Shown here: piece after piece, positions 26,701 to 40,046 of the stretch
Numbering within the stretch: position 1 is the first letter of the stretch
How the letters are laid out: each line of letters begins with the position of its first letter
Assembly (NCBI GenBank): GCA_035582835.1
Contig: JAYKAV010001000.1
Coordinates: forward strand, 2,415,270-2,479,269
From: Phoebastria nigripes
Lineage: Eukaryota > Chordata > Aves > Procellariiformes > Diomedeidae
Length of the DNA: 64,000 nt
Direction: 5' to 3'
The notes under the pieces: model-generated
What the model was told of the DNA's origin: nothing
The model's database searches: none
Seen by the model: the letters and a program-made list of their open reading frames with translations, nothing else
Translations under genes and position numbers: made by a program

Positions 26701-28875
26701 CTTGCAGCTTTGGATAAAGGCTTATCTACTGCTGGTGTGGAAATGAAGAGATTCTGCCCACTAGGTTTGCTTCTCTTGGAGCACAATAAGGGCAGAAAGG
26801 CACATCCCTAGGATGTTGAAAACAGAAAATTGTATCTCCAGGTAGGCAGATGATCAGAAGACATGGTCAGGTTATGATCCTTGAACTTAGCACACCAGCT
26901 CTCTAGTAGGGGAATCCATATCATACATAACAGCTCTTGGCTTTGTCTTCCTCTCTTCCTACTTTATCGTCTTCACGTGCATTATGGGAACAACTGTTTA
27001 GATGTGACAAGATGCCAAAGAAGTTCAATACCTCAGCAAAGTGCCAAGCACCGGTAGGAGGCATGGTTGCTCACTATTCATTGTTGGAATCCAGTACACA
27101 CTCACCAGGGACAGGAACCAAGAAGGAGCGTAAGTGGTTATACAGCAGTGTTGAAACAATGACCCAGAGGAGAAGAGGCCCAGAGCAGGAAATTGGAATT
27201 AAGATGTCAGTGGGAAACCTGATACAAGTTAAATAGCTCTGCTGGGAAGGGAACATATCAACACCTATTTTGTTGTTCACCCCAAAGCTCCATCACTAGA
27301 GACCCACTTTGGAAAATGAAAGGCAAGTGAAACTGCCAAATAGTCTGGCACAAAATCAAAGTGGATGCAAAGTATTTTATTGCAAAAAGAATTCAAATAA
27401 ACCTATAGTAATTTTCTGTCAAATTTTTGCTAGGATATACAAACTACTTTCATCACCACTCAAAATAGGCACTCCATTCTGCTACAGTGGGTTAAATGTC
27501 CAGTTCATACCTAAGCGCTGGGACACTTGTGATCAAATCCCATTACCTTTTGGCCAGGAGTTAGCTCCACCTAGCCAAGGCCAATGGGCATCAGTATTTA
27601 CAAAAGTTAGGTGGAAACTGGAGATGATTCTTAAGAAAAAGGTCAAGATCTTGACAAAGCCTTCTGGCAGCCTTAGAGATAGATGAGAGAGAGGAAAAAA
27701 CAATAAGACATCTCACAGAGTTCATCTGAAAAGGCAGAGACAAATCTGCTGTGTCTGTGCATCTGTAAAAGCAGAAGAAAAAAAAAAGGACTCTGTTTAA
27801 CCTCTGTTATATGTTCAACATGGAATGCCCAAATAAGATACTTCTTTACTTTCACCTTATCACGTATCCAGTATTAAGGATGAGTCCACGGTAATCAGCA
27901 GAGAGATGCCTCATGTTCCTTTGAAACGGACCAGTGCTGTCTGGAGAGCAATACTGGGCAGCAGTTTACTGGTATTCAGTTGGGGAAATGAGGAGGATGC
28001 CCAAATAGTTAGGGTGTCCCAGAAATTTCATAAAGCCTTTTAGAAAAATATACTACGACAGTTTTTAAAAATCATCCCAGAAACAACACTCTTCAGAGAT
28101 TTTAGAAGAGGAGCTAAAGGACCTAGAATTGTTGTTTTCAATGTTTATGAAAGGGCTTAATTGTAGTAATTTGTACGTGCAATGTACCTAGTTGGCTTTT
28201 AGAGGATTAAATTAAGGACTATGCCAAATTCACAGTGTTTCACTGATATTTTAAAAATTATTTTACTTTTTAAAGATGTGCCTGAAAACATAACTTTCAC
28301 CAGAGCCCCTGATAAACAGTTATATGCAAGATTCACTTTAGTTGCAGAGGGATCAAGCTGCTGCTCCCCCAGAAGTGTTCTCAGGATCAGGTCCTGAGGA
28401 CAGTATACTTCCTATCATACACAGACGTTATACACAAAGATAACAAGTGAGAGAAATACTTTACATCAAAATGTAAAGGGGGAGGGGGAGAGAAAACAAA
28501 ACAAAACAAAACACCAAAAAAAGATTCTCTCTATGTTTGTCACTGAAGTCCTCAGAGGCACAGAGACCAGTCTGCTGATAAGTGGCAAGTTTCCGGAAGT
28601 AAAGTGATATGCAGACGAAGTACTTTGAGCCATTTTTTGATCTGCAAGACAGACAAACCTCTCTGCATTCAACACTAACCACAGGCGCCTATTTCCCTAG
28701 CAACAGCTTGCAGGCCATTTTCATTTTGACTGAAGAACATTTAACCAGTTACATTATGAGCACTGCACCTTGCTGCTATAACAGCAGTTGCTTTTCACAC
28801 TTACCAAATTGTTATTTGCGTAGTATTGAGCTGGTGGCTCAATGCTGCACCTGCAGCAGAGGTCTGCTTTATCGT

Positions 28876-28947
28876 GGGTTTTTTTTTGTTTGTTTGGTTG
28901 GGTTTTTTTTGTTTGTTTTTTGTTTTTTGTTTTTTTGTTTTTTTTTT
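28876..28947 (+). repeat. T-rich (TTTG/TTTTG)n simple repeat
   Basis: About 72 bases consist only of T and G, dominated by T runs broken by single G or GG. It reads as A-rich with C interruptions on the ADCY7 transcript strand. It is an impure microsatellite that could be a degraded retroelement tail, but no element body is visible next to it. Confidence 0.8.
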
Positions 28948-31900
28948 AAAGTATCTAAACTGTACCAAGCTAAAACTGTTAAAAGGTGGAAAAAAAACCC
29001 CTACAGTATTAAAAAAAGTGTCGTGGTTTAAGGTCTTCCTTTTGCTCCTTAGTAACACCTCTGTCTATTACTAGTTTCAAGATTTTTCCTTTGTTTTAGG
29101 TTTGGTGTATTAAGAGCACAAAGAAGAGGAGGACATGACAATAGCTCTTGGTTAATTTTAGGGAGATTTCATTAGCTTCAAGAAACCAAATTTCACATAA
29201 CAGAAACTCCAGAACGGAAGGATGGATTATTTTTGTATTATGAAATCCCAGATTTACCATACTTCACCGAATGTAACACTTGTTTAGAGCTAAGACTTCC
29301 AAAATAGTTTGAGTCTTCCCAGTTTTATTCAAGACATCTGTTCACTGATCATTCACCAGCATATTAAATAAACTGTGGAAATCCAGATTTCACTGTGGTT
29401 ATGGAAATTATACAGAAGTTAACAAAACATCAGTTTTGTTTGACTCCTTTTTCTTTTTTCAAAAAAGCAGCCCCCTTCACTTTTTTCTTTTGATCCAGTT
29501 ATGAGATACACTTTGTATTCTGACCAGTAGCTTCATTTTTTTAAACATCCCTAGAAATTATTAATGATAACAGCTTTGACCACTATTTTCAAAAGCGTTC
29601 ACACTATCCTTACTCAGACTTTCTGACTGGTTCAGTGGACACCTCCACAAACCTCTGTAAAGAAACACTGCAGTGCACCAAGGGTTTCTGGTTATCTACT
29701 CAGTTTATTTATTANCTTAAAAGTATAAAGTTGCCATGAGTCTCAAGAGTTTACCCTGCTAGTAGGCATAACAGCAACACCAATGCTGCTGGAGCTAATT
29801 TGAATGCTCATCCTCAATATCCACAATTGTAGAAATATCCTAATTCAGTTCAAATTAATCACATTTACACTGAGAAGTGAAATATTTTACAGGAAATCTC
29901 TTGTATCATTTCTGAATGACTTCACTAATAAATATTCTGAACTGAAATACTGACATTCATTTGAAGTCTTTTTGGGCAAAATACAGTGGCATCATGTGTA
30001 CCTGGTACAGGTTTGGAAGTATTTTATACCAAATCTGTAAAAACCACGTATCATTACAATAATTTTAACTGGACAAAAGTATTTTAAAACAAAAATGTAA
30101 TTTGTATTATTAAAATACCATGCTATACTTCAACTATATCTTAACAGCCAGATCCTTCAGACACCGTTTTATAACACTGCTAAAGTTATTTCTCCCTCAG
30201 CTACATATAGTTCATATTTAAGAACTCTCAATATTTTTCAGAAATGTTTAAAATATATTTCATATTACCTTTTTTAAAATAAATAATCATTTACAAATCA
30301 AACTAAAACTATTACAAAAACGAAGATGCTTCTTTCTATTTTACTGCCTGGCTAACACAGATCTAAAAATCACTTCCAATGTTATCCTAAATGACAGTAT
30401 AAGGAAATATAAATTGAACTGATGCTTAGCTTAAAAGTTTACTTTATTCAGAAACGTCCAAGACAGTTTATTGTAGAAACAATATAAAAGCTCAGCAACA
30501 AAAAAGAAAGTCAGAACAAAGCAAACAATATTAGATAAAACTAGCACTACTTCCTCTCCCATACTACCTTAAAAATTACATTAAAAACCACAAGAAGAGT
30601 TGAGAGTGTATCGATTTCTCCCATAAAAGGGATTTTAAAATTCCTAAACTACAACATGAAGGAGCATGCTGACTGTACATGTTACAACTCACTGAACATC
30701 CTTCAGTTCCCTTCGTCATTTTACCTCTTGTTGCATTTGAACTTGGCTACTGCTGTCTTATAAACTCATGTGAAATTAGATCCTCCTCTGGATACACCTA
30801 GAAACTGGATTTCTACACAAAGACTGGTTTCTGGTCTCTTGGGAGTCGTATTTAACTAATGCAGGAACTACCTCCTGAATGCGGGAAGTTTGAAGTAAGA
30901 ACACACACATGCAGAGCCAATCTTAAAAGTACTTCTAAGAAGGTCTCCCAAAAGTTTCTGGTACAATCTTTCTTGCTCTGACAGGTCTAAAGGTTACATA
31001 GCACTGCTGGAGTGGTTTTCAGCTTCAGTAATTAGGGGTTTTCTACCTGGTACAAGAAGTTAATTAAGAACTCAGGAAACAGTAGCTCATATTTAAACTA
31101 TTTCACATCTAAAATTGCAACTTTTTAATAAGCAAATGCAACAACAGAAACATCATTACCACAAGACTGTTTCAAAGAATACATGGTTTCTGCTCTTGGC
31201 AGCTGCAGTTCTCCAGCTCCAGTGGAAGCTATTTGGCAAAACTCAGTGTGGGTCTATCTGAAGCTCTCTTTCTCTCAGCACGTTCATACTGCCCTCTGGT
31301 TTACGTGTGTACCTTGACACGGTTGGCAGTGACAGGGATTGACACCAAAACTAGCCTGAGTGAAAAGCACTATAGAGTTGAAACTCCATAGGATCAACCA
31401 AAGGAGACAGAAAATATTGCAAACTAATAATGCAACAGTGGACTTCAACTATTCACCTATAAGCAGATCAAATGGCATAATGAGATAAAAAAATCAAAAG
31501 TGACAGAAATTCAGAAATTACAATCTAGGAAGTAACCATTCAAAACTGAGAAAAAGCAATATCCTTTAATGAAAACATNATTAGACTATACAACTAAATT
31601 CCATAAAATACCTGAGTTTATCTTTTAATGTTGGGGGAGGAAATAGTAAGTTTTTATGAACACTATACACCAACAAAATTCAAAATAATAACGGACTCAA
31701 GCCATAGCCCTAAGATCTGACCTGCTGGTAGTTTCCTAAAAGATAATTCACGATTCAAAGACTTCACATTCTACATAGAAACACAGTTACACATAGGGAA
31801 AGTGCTCAGCCAAAACCCATGGCATGAAGCAACTCAAGAGCAGATCTGGGAAGAGAACCGAGGCTCTGTAGGTCACTGGCCAAATTTTATCTGGTAGATC

Positions 31901-34396
31901 AGGGAGCTCCTGTGGAAGCACAAATTACTCATTTAATTAGCGTCACAGCCATTTCCCCGCTTTTCAAAGTTCTGATTACTTTTAACTTTCACTAAAGTTG
32001 TTCAGCACAGTTTAAGAGCAGGCCTGAAATCCAAATATTGCCAAAAACCCGAGAATGTTATTTCAACAGCCACATCCTCTGGTTAAAGCATAATAAATTC
32101 CTCACCTGTAATCCCATCTTTCCATCCTGTGCACATACAAATTCTAAAAACCTTCTGAAGCCCTTAGCCCCTCTATGAGAAGGATGACCACTGTGGTTAA
32201 AGCAAAGAACTCAAAACCCATTTTCTAACTTTTGGCTCTCCCACAGGATTTCCTGCTGGCTGACTGGCTCTGAGTGTGTGGTATCCCTTTTTCTCTCCCA
32301 AAGGAACTGACCTAATACCATCATCCACCCACAAAAGGTGCCAGCAAAATAAATGAATACTCACAAGACATTTTAGGAATACAGTAGTCCCAAGCTTATA
32401 AGACACAAATAATTTTGCAATATAACAATGCATTACAGTAAGCATCTTCGTTGGCACTTAAATCTTTTGTTGGACTTTAATCTCATACTTTCAGAAACTG
32501 ATATAATCCCTGGAAGAGAATGTCTGTTCAGCTGTGGCAGGAAGCACAATGTTGGGCTTTAAATATCACATAAAATAATAATTAAGTTATTGTGTAATAT
32601 TATTATATTAAAAAAATAAATATATAATTAAATAAGAATGCACTATGCTAAGGATAGCAGAACGTCAGTCCTTCAACTCCCACTGACAGACATGGTGGTT
32701 ACAAAAACACCACAGTGAATCAGTGCTGTAAATTTGGCTACAAAANGGGGGGAAATCTTTCATTTATGTTTTGATGATCTGAGAAATAATGCCAGTTTTT
32801 TCAGTAGCAAATGAAATCAGTATCAGCAATGGCAAGACAGAGCAGTGGATGAAATCATGAAGTTCCTTTCATTCCTTTCACACGGTTGTAACATGACCAC
32901 TACTTTTTTACATACGGTTCAAGCTGACACATGCATCATTACCATCACTTCCTTATTTCTAAAGTACAACTCACTACTCAAGCAAACAAACCCTAATATA
33001 ACGGGGGAAGGGCCTACAAGTGAAGCGAGAGGTATCAGTACCAGGGATGTATTCAAATACTAATACCTACTACAGCAAATGCATGTTTATTCGTAAATCA
33101 CCACCCTCCCCCTCCCTACACACAGAGTTTAAATTAGTTTAATGAACAGAAATCTAGAGAGGAAACTTTTGCCGCTCATTTTAAAAAACTAAACCACAGG
33201 TCTTGGCTATGGCTCTGCAACAGGGGCTTCTCCAGTAATATTTGCTCACTGAGTTCCTCTTCCCCTCTCCCTCCCCACCACTTGCTCCTATCTTGTCACC
33301 ACACCACACCATCCTTTCATTATGTGCATGTTGCTGTTTCTAGGCCCACACACAGTCAGATCAGCTCAAAAATAACCATTTGTGTCTCCTAGTTTTTGTT
33401 TCTTTTTGCCTAAGAGGCAGACAGGGTCAGTGATTGTGGGCAGCGCAGCCAGCACAGCTGAGAGCGGCCAGCTGTGGAGCAGAGGCAGAACAAGGAGGAG
33501 AGGGCAGGAAGGAGCTCCTTAACCTGAAAATGCTGCCACAGCCATCGCGGGAAGGAACTGTGCTCCCAGGTGTGCCCCGAGATGAGGGACAGCCCGGAGA
33601 GATGCTAGGCAAGAGCCAGCAACAGCAAAGATCAACTTCTCAAGGGAAAACAGACCTCTCAATGCCTTTGCTAAACAAGTAGTCAGGGTGGTCTGTTACT
33701 CTCTATTTTAACACCTGACAAAAGCCATTAACAGTTTAGTTATACCCAGTCCATAATCTCTGGGAAATATTCAAGAATTTAAAGAACAGGGACCAATAAA
33801 TATATGTAAGCAGGGAAGACTCACCCCAGTCAGACTGGCTCACCCCATCTCTGAAAACTGGAGCTGTGAATGAGGAGATCCAAGATGCTTTCCCAGACTA
33901 GGGAGGAGAGTCATAATTGCATCATTTTTCTAGATGAGCAGTGTCAACGATTTAGGCTCTGAGTCAGTACTGAGCCAGTCAATGCCCTGCGACGGTCCCT
34001 GGGGCACTGTGCTATTAGAAGTGATGACTTTCACAACAGGCTGCCGAGCAGGATCCAAGCCGACTTACACTTATTAAAAAAAGAGAACTGCTACTTTATT
34101 TTTCAGTAAGAGCAAGAACATACTGCCAGTACTTTGGGCAACTTCCAGCAGCCAAATTACTGTTAATGTCCAGAACGCTTTCCACTTTTGTCTGGGGGCC
34201 TCCAAGATGAGTAAATAAGACCTCATTTACTCTTATTTCTCTCAACATTTTGCAGAAAGAAAAAGCCAGAAAAAAGTCTGGCTTGCTAGAATCACCCTAC
34301 AAACACTATATTCACATCTTTTGACTGCCAGTTTTATGCTTCCACCACTAAATCACACTTCAGGTCTGCTGACTAAAAAAACAGTAATTTCATGTT

Positions 34397-34418
34397 GGGG
34401 GGGGGGCGGGGGGGGGGG
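34397..34418 (+). repeat. G10-C-G11 homopolymer tract
   Basis: Twenty-two bases with a single C interrupting poly-G. This is potential G-quadruplex sequence on the plus strand, inside the inferred ADCY7 intron. Length is error-prone in sequencing. Confidence 0.8.
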
Positions 34419-35685
34419 AATGCTCTTTACTTACAACTTACAACTCTTGCATGGCAAGATGTACACCAAAAGTATCTGTATTCAACTGCAGGAAAGGGGA
34501 GAGGATTAATCGAAGGAGTTTCAAGATAAAAAGAACCATTTAAAAGACTTAGCTCATGCTTTTAGTCAAAAGGGAGTTAAGCACACAAACTGAAAAAAAT
34601 AGCAACCATTTTGTGACTATTTTGCAGCTCATAATACATATTTTATGTTATCTTACACACCTTCCCTAGGCAAATCTCGAAACCAAGTATTTCTGCATTT
34701 CATTACCAGTCCAGAAAGACATACGAGTTCCCAATGAGAAAGAAAAGAAAAAGCCACAAACATTTGTGTGTGTAGAATGTTTCTGAAGTAACACACTCCC
34801 CAAATATTTACAAATCCCAAAACCACTTTTACACTAACACTTCCCTCAGACATTTCTGTTGGTTTTGAATTAAAGTCATTTAACTGACTTTCACAAAGTT
34901 TCACTATGAAACACCGTGATGCTTGCTTGAAAGAAGAAGTATCTCAAAGGCAAAAATTTAACAAATGAAGCAGAAACCACTGAAATACAATATAATGCAC
35001 AATATGACAAATCCTGTATTCATATGTATCACTGAGTCAGCCCACTTCATCCAGGAGCTAACAGCCAAATATTTCAGGGTAAGGAAAAACATAAGCCATA
35101 TGCAACCCTTCAGTGACCTAAATCATGCATAGAACAGGCACATCTACATTTTTAGCTACTCCACATATTACACACAGACATAAAAATGCTGTCACATTTA
35201 TTTCAATCATAAAACACTGGTTTACACCTAGACTTCTACTACTTCATCACCTTGTTAAGCCTAGGCATACAGACACTACAAGTAGTCAGAAATGAGGAAG
35301 GGAAAGGACAAAATGTAAGTGAAAATGTCTGGTATGTATTTTTGTTAAAAAAAAAAAAAAATCTAATCAACTCCTTAAAATGACTGTAAATAGTTACTGT
35401 TCGATGATACATGTATTCAGGCACATATATGTTGGACTATAGCAATAATTTCATCACTGTCTCTTTGTTAAGTATACATATAAGCATATTCAAGCACCAA
35501 AAACAGATGAGGAAAAAAGTTGAAATTAAATACAAGCAAACAGTCAAAACTTAAGTTTCAAAACATTATAGTTGCTCCACAGTTTTTTTTCAAAAAGACA
35601 CAACTGCTTGAATATGTTCAGTGACAAGCATAGAAAAAGACTCTCTTTCACACAAACTCTCAGCTTTAGATGGAGTTTAAACAAA

Positions 35686-35702
35686 GTGTGTGTGTGTGTG
35701 TG
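35686..35702 (+). repeat. (GT)8 dinucleotide microsatellite
   Basis: Eight and a half uninterrupted GT units followed by GAGACA. Ordinary dinucleotide repeat in the inferred intron. Confidence 0.9.
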
Positions 35703-37300
35703 AGACATAGCAGATTTGCAAGGAAGGTACTAACAGGTCAAGCGATGTTCCAAAAAAATCAGTGGGGTAAAAGCAAAAAGGGTCCCATTGGGAAACAAAT
35801 TGTACACTGCCAGTAGCAGATATCAAGCACAAATTAAGAAAGCATTAAGAAAAGTGTTTTATATTTAGACAATAGCTAGGGACAATGAACACAGAAACTA
35901 ACATTCACTGAACTCTCCACCCAGAACACTGATTTATGAAATCCTGAATTCTTAGACAGGATGACATACAAAAGAAGTAAAATAAAGTAAAATCAAAGCT
36001 TCAATCAAGCATCCCAACTACAAGGGATATTTTACATGTACTATGAATACTAGATGTCTGCTTTATCACCATCATGGCTGAAAATAAATCTGTCCTGTGA
36101 ACGTAAAGCAAGGATTCAAGTCACCCACAATAAACAAATATTAAGATTTACAGAAAATTATATTCATGGTAGCAAATATAATAATTAATACATCAATTCT
36201 TTTAAGTGTTGTTTGATTATAAATTTCCTCTGAAGTATCCTCCCTTGGCTGAGATGAAGCCTGGAAGCTAGCACAAAAATGTGTTTAGAAACCTATCATT
36301 TAAACAAAAAGCAATACATAAAAATCGTAACTGTGAGGAAAAAAATGCTGAATTAAGTACCGCTACATATGTGTGTAATTCTAATGTTTCTTCCTGCAGT
36401 TTATACTGTGAAGGCAGATTGCGGTACTGGGGTGGAGCCCTGGAACTCCAGAGGGACTCTGATCACGGCCGTGCGTGATCTCCCCAGAGCCAATACAGAC
36501 CGGACCAGAGGTCTGATCCTCCCCCCTTACATACAGGGAGCAGCACTTGGCCTGATGACCACTCCTCTTCCAAGCACTTGAGTGACTTTCCCAGTTTGCC
36601 CTTCTTTTATGACCCTACAGAAATGATTAACAGGAGGTCAGTCTAAGGAATAGGGACGATTCAGTGAATGATGCATCAAGGATCTCTGCATGGTAAATCC
36701 AGGTCAAGAAATTCCAAATAAGAAATGGTATGTTCTCATTCTGGCAGAAGTCAAACAAAAGAAAAGCCAGGAAGCTCATCAATAAAAGTAGACATTTGTG
36801 TCAGTACTCCTACTTTGAGAAGGCTGGACCTCTAGTTCTTGTTCAGAAATTAGTCTCTTGCACAAACAAGCTATAGTAAAGTACAAAACCAAGGTAGCTG
36901 CATCAATACAGAACATATGGCATATTCCAGAAGCATAGCATATAATCTTAGCCACATATTCCTTCATTTACTGTGCTTGAAATCTAAAATTAATATTTCA
37001 TTATAGGGAAATATATGTAAAAATGTAAGTCATAGGCCCAAGGAAAGTGCTTAAAAGTTTGCTGACTTCTCCATTAAGACAGGAAGGAAGTTATAAGAAT
37101 GATTTAGCCCGCTGGCTCACAAGGTTAGTGCTTTATCAGAATAGTAATGATAGCAGACATTTTTAGCAGACACTAAATCACAAAATTGTGTTTTAAACAA
37201 AGCTTTTAGCACTTGACCGCAGAAAAACTCAACTTAGGCCAAAAATAGATCAAAATTCATAAGACAAGTGAAAGATGAGCCTTACAGTTTTGAAATGCCC

Positions 37301-37324
37301 TTTTTTTTTTTTTTTTTTTTTTTT
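37301..37324 (+). repeat. T24 homopolymer
   Basis: Twenty-four consecutive T (A24 on the minus strand), flanked by ordinary unique sequence. It could be a minus-strand retroelement tail, but no element body or target-site duplication was evident. Confidence 0.9.
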
Positions 37325-39738
37325 AATGACTCATAACCAAAAGCTATGTTTGGCAATATTGCAAGGAGGGTGCTCCCTCCCAGGGTTACTACCTTGTAAA
37401 AAAAGGCTTGGGTTTTTTTAAACAGAGAAAGGGCAGGTGAGCAAAAATCACTGTTGCCTACCTTTCCATCCTGTTAGCTATATATCAACATAGAAAAGAA
37501 TTAACAATAATGAATAGTTTATGGGAATACAGGCAAACATCTCAAGCAGCTTAGAACTACATAAAACTACACCTTGGGATCATTCTGACACAGGTATTAT
37601 TTCCAATCAAAAAAAGCACACAACACAGTTCATGTTCTACAAGCAGTCTGTCCAAATTATCAAATTATCCAGATTTTAAAGATTTATTTTTTGAAGGCTA
37701 CCATGGTAAAGAAAACTAAATTACCTAGTTACACTATTAAATAAATTATCAGTAGATCGATTAAAATGTGAAGATTAATAGCATGTAAAATCTCCCATAG
37801 TAACTGCCAATGTTCAAACTTATAGCCTCCTGTAAAGGAAAGTAGAATAACCTGTCTCACATTTACTTTATGTAGGATAACATTATACACACGTAATAAC
37901 TAAGGCATTTTAGCTTGTTCCCTGGCAACATTTTGTGCAGTCATCCTCTTAGGTTAGAATGCAGACCTGTTACCTGCCCAATTATTGTCTAAAAACTAGC
38001 GTGGCCATAATTACAGAGTTGCTCCCCTGATGTAAGAATATATGTTTATGTTAGAAGATACACGCACAGCCTGACTGCGTACACTTCTGGAGTGGGTGAG
38101 GAAACAATGCTATCATAAGCAGTTCTGCTCTGTAATCACAGATTCCTCATGACTATCGCAGGAACCTACATACATATTCTGAAGTTCAGCTGGACATTAC
38201 TAAAGCTCTTTAAACGTAACTTTTTTTTGTTCAAGAAGGGGAACACAGTTAGGAAGGGCTGGTTGCATGGCATTGCACAGAGGGAGGAGCGGTGCTCAGC
38301 CTCCACTGCTGAACAAGGCATCATTAAAGACCATCCACAATTACCTGGGCCGTTCCCTAGCAGAACAGGTGCTTAGTGCCTGTAAAAACCAGTTTTTCAG
38401 GTCTGAACTCAAATTGTGTGGTAACCACACAACAGACCACCCAAGGGTTTGCGACTGAGCAGGGGGTCACACAGCAGCAGAGGGAATGGCAAGAGAATCG
38501 AAGTCTGCTTGGATCCTTCTCACGGATCAAAGAAAAGCCTGCGCTGGGGGCGTCAAGTACAGGAACGGGGACATGGGAACCCTGGCGAGCATCGACCAAA
38601 TCCCAAAGAACACTTCAAAGAAGGGAGATTCAGGGAACAGCATCCAGTATAGTTTATTTTGGACTGACCAGCAATCTCCAGCATCACCTGGAAAACTGCT
38701 TTAAAAATTCCCCCAACAACTAGCTATGTATCTTTGTGACTGTCAGCTATCTCACGCCTCCAAGAGTTAAGTGTTCCTAGCAGATGGGGCTCCGGAGGAG
38801 TTTACTTTAACAGACGCAGAGAGTCAGCACCGATTTTAAGGTCCAGGGCAGTTGTTCCCAACGTCCAGGCTCAGGGAGCGAGCCCAGAGAGGCAGCACCC
38901 AGAACCCCAAGGTGCTTAATGCAGTCACATACGGGGTGGACACAAATACAGCTAGCTGGTGTCTTGTAGAGAAGGCACGAATCACGGTGACAACACCACT
39001 AACTAGCATACAAGAAGAGAACTTACTAAAATTCAACCATGACACTGAAGAGAGGGATGGAGTTGTTCCCCACTTGGAATGTACACGCTTCCCCTGCCCA
39101 CTGCTAGGCCACTGCTCTGAGAGCAGAGCTTAGGTCACAGCAACTCATAAAAACATTTCTGGACAATTTGATCTCCAACACATTAGGTAGCTGCATGCAA
39201 AAGTGCTTTTAAAACACACCAGGTTTCCAGAAGACATAGGCTGCCTTCCACCTTTTGGTATCTCCAGAGTCCCCATCTCAATGTTATCACTAACCTAGCC
39301 TGACTGGATCGGGGCAAGTTTTTCCCAGGTCCATTATAGTACTATTATACAATATAATTAGGTCTCCTCTGCCTGCAACCTACAGTTATCCTGTTTCTGC
39401 GAGTGCAGTGCCACAGTTAAAGAAATTCTTTCTCCTCGCCCCGCCCTGCTTTTTCCCCCCTCGTGAAAGCCCCTCTATTTCTAGTGAGAATGTTTCTATA
39501 GCACGTAAGAACTGCAACACCTCACCCTCTTTCCAACTACTCCAACTAAACACTGTCTTATTCAGCATAGCTTTCAGCACGCTGAATATATTGCACTGGA
39601 GAAGTGCTGCCCCACTCCTTGCCTTGGTTTAAATGAGAAAGCAAATTAACTGATTCCCAGCTTTCTGATTCCCAGATTTCCCATACTTTCTACAGCCAAC
39701 ACTCCTCAGACTTACCAGCAAGTAATAAATTTTGTTAG

Positions 39739-39841
39739 TTTTTTTGTTTTGCTTTGTTTTGGGTTTTTGGTTGGTTGGTTGTTTTTTGGGGGGGGGTTGT
39801 TGGGTTTTTTTTTTTTGGGGGTGGGGGTGGGGTTTTTTTTT
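39739..39841 (+). repeat. T/G-only low-complexity block with G-quadruplex potential
   Basis: Nearly all bases are T or G (one C at the start), with T runs alternating with G4-G9 runs, including GGGGGTGGGGGTGGGG. The opposite strand is A/C only. The ORFs over this block are artefacts of composition (Lys/Pro/Asn-rich or Gly/Phe-rich). Confidence 0.85.
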
Positions 39842-40024
39842 GGCAAGTGCCTCTTAAAACATTGGTTATCCATTTGTAAATGCACAAGCCCAAAGATTGA
39901 TGCCTGGGATACTGATACACAGAACATGATGAGAAGCCATCCAGAAAGATAAAAAGAAACAAGCACAAGTATCTTTTAGATTCTATATAGCCTCCAGAAA
40001 TTGACACTTTAGTTAGTTTTATTT

Positions 40025-40046
40025 ATACATATACATGTATATGTAT
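40025..40046 (+). repeat. 22-bp perfect AT-rich palindrome
   Basis: The 22 bases are identical to their reverse complement, centred on ACATGT. A near-copy of the same TATGTA/TACATA words follows at about 40,050-40,068. Probably an (AT)/(ATGTAT) microsatellite that can form a cruciform. Confidence 0.8.

Noticed and set aside
28801..29074. Phe/Leu-rich ORFs on both strands
   Set aside because: They are translations of a T/G simple repeat.
38376..38723. Cluster of overlapping plus/minus ORFs up to 115 codons
   Set aside because: Three plus frames and a minus frame are open at once, which indicates low stop density, not a gene.
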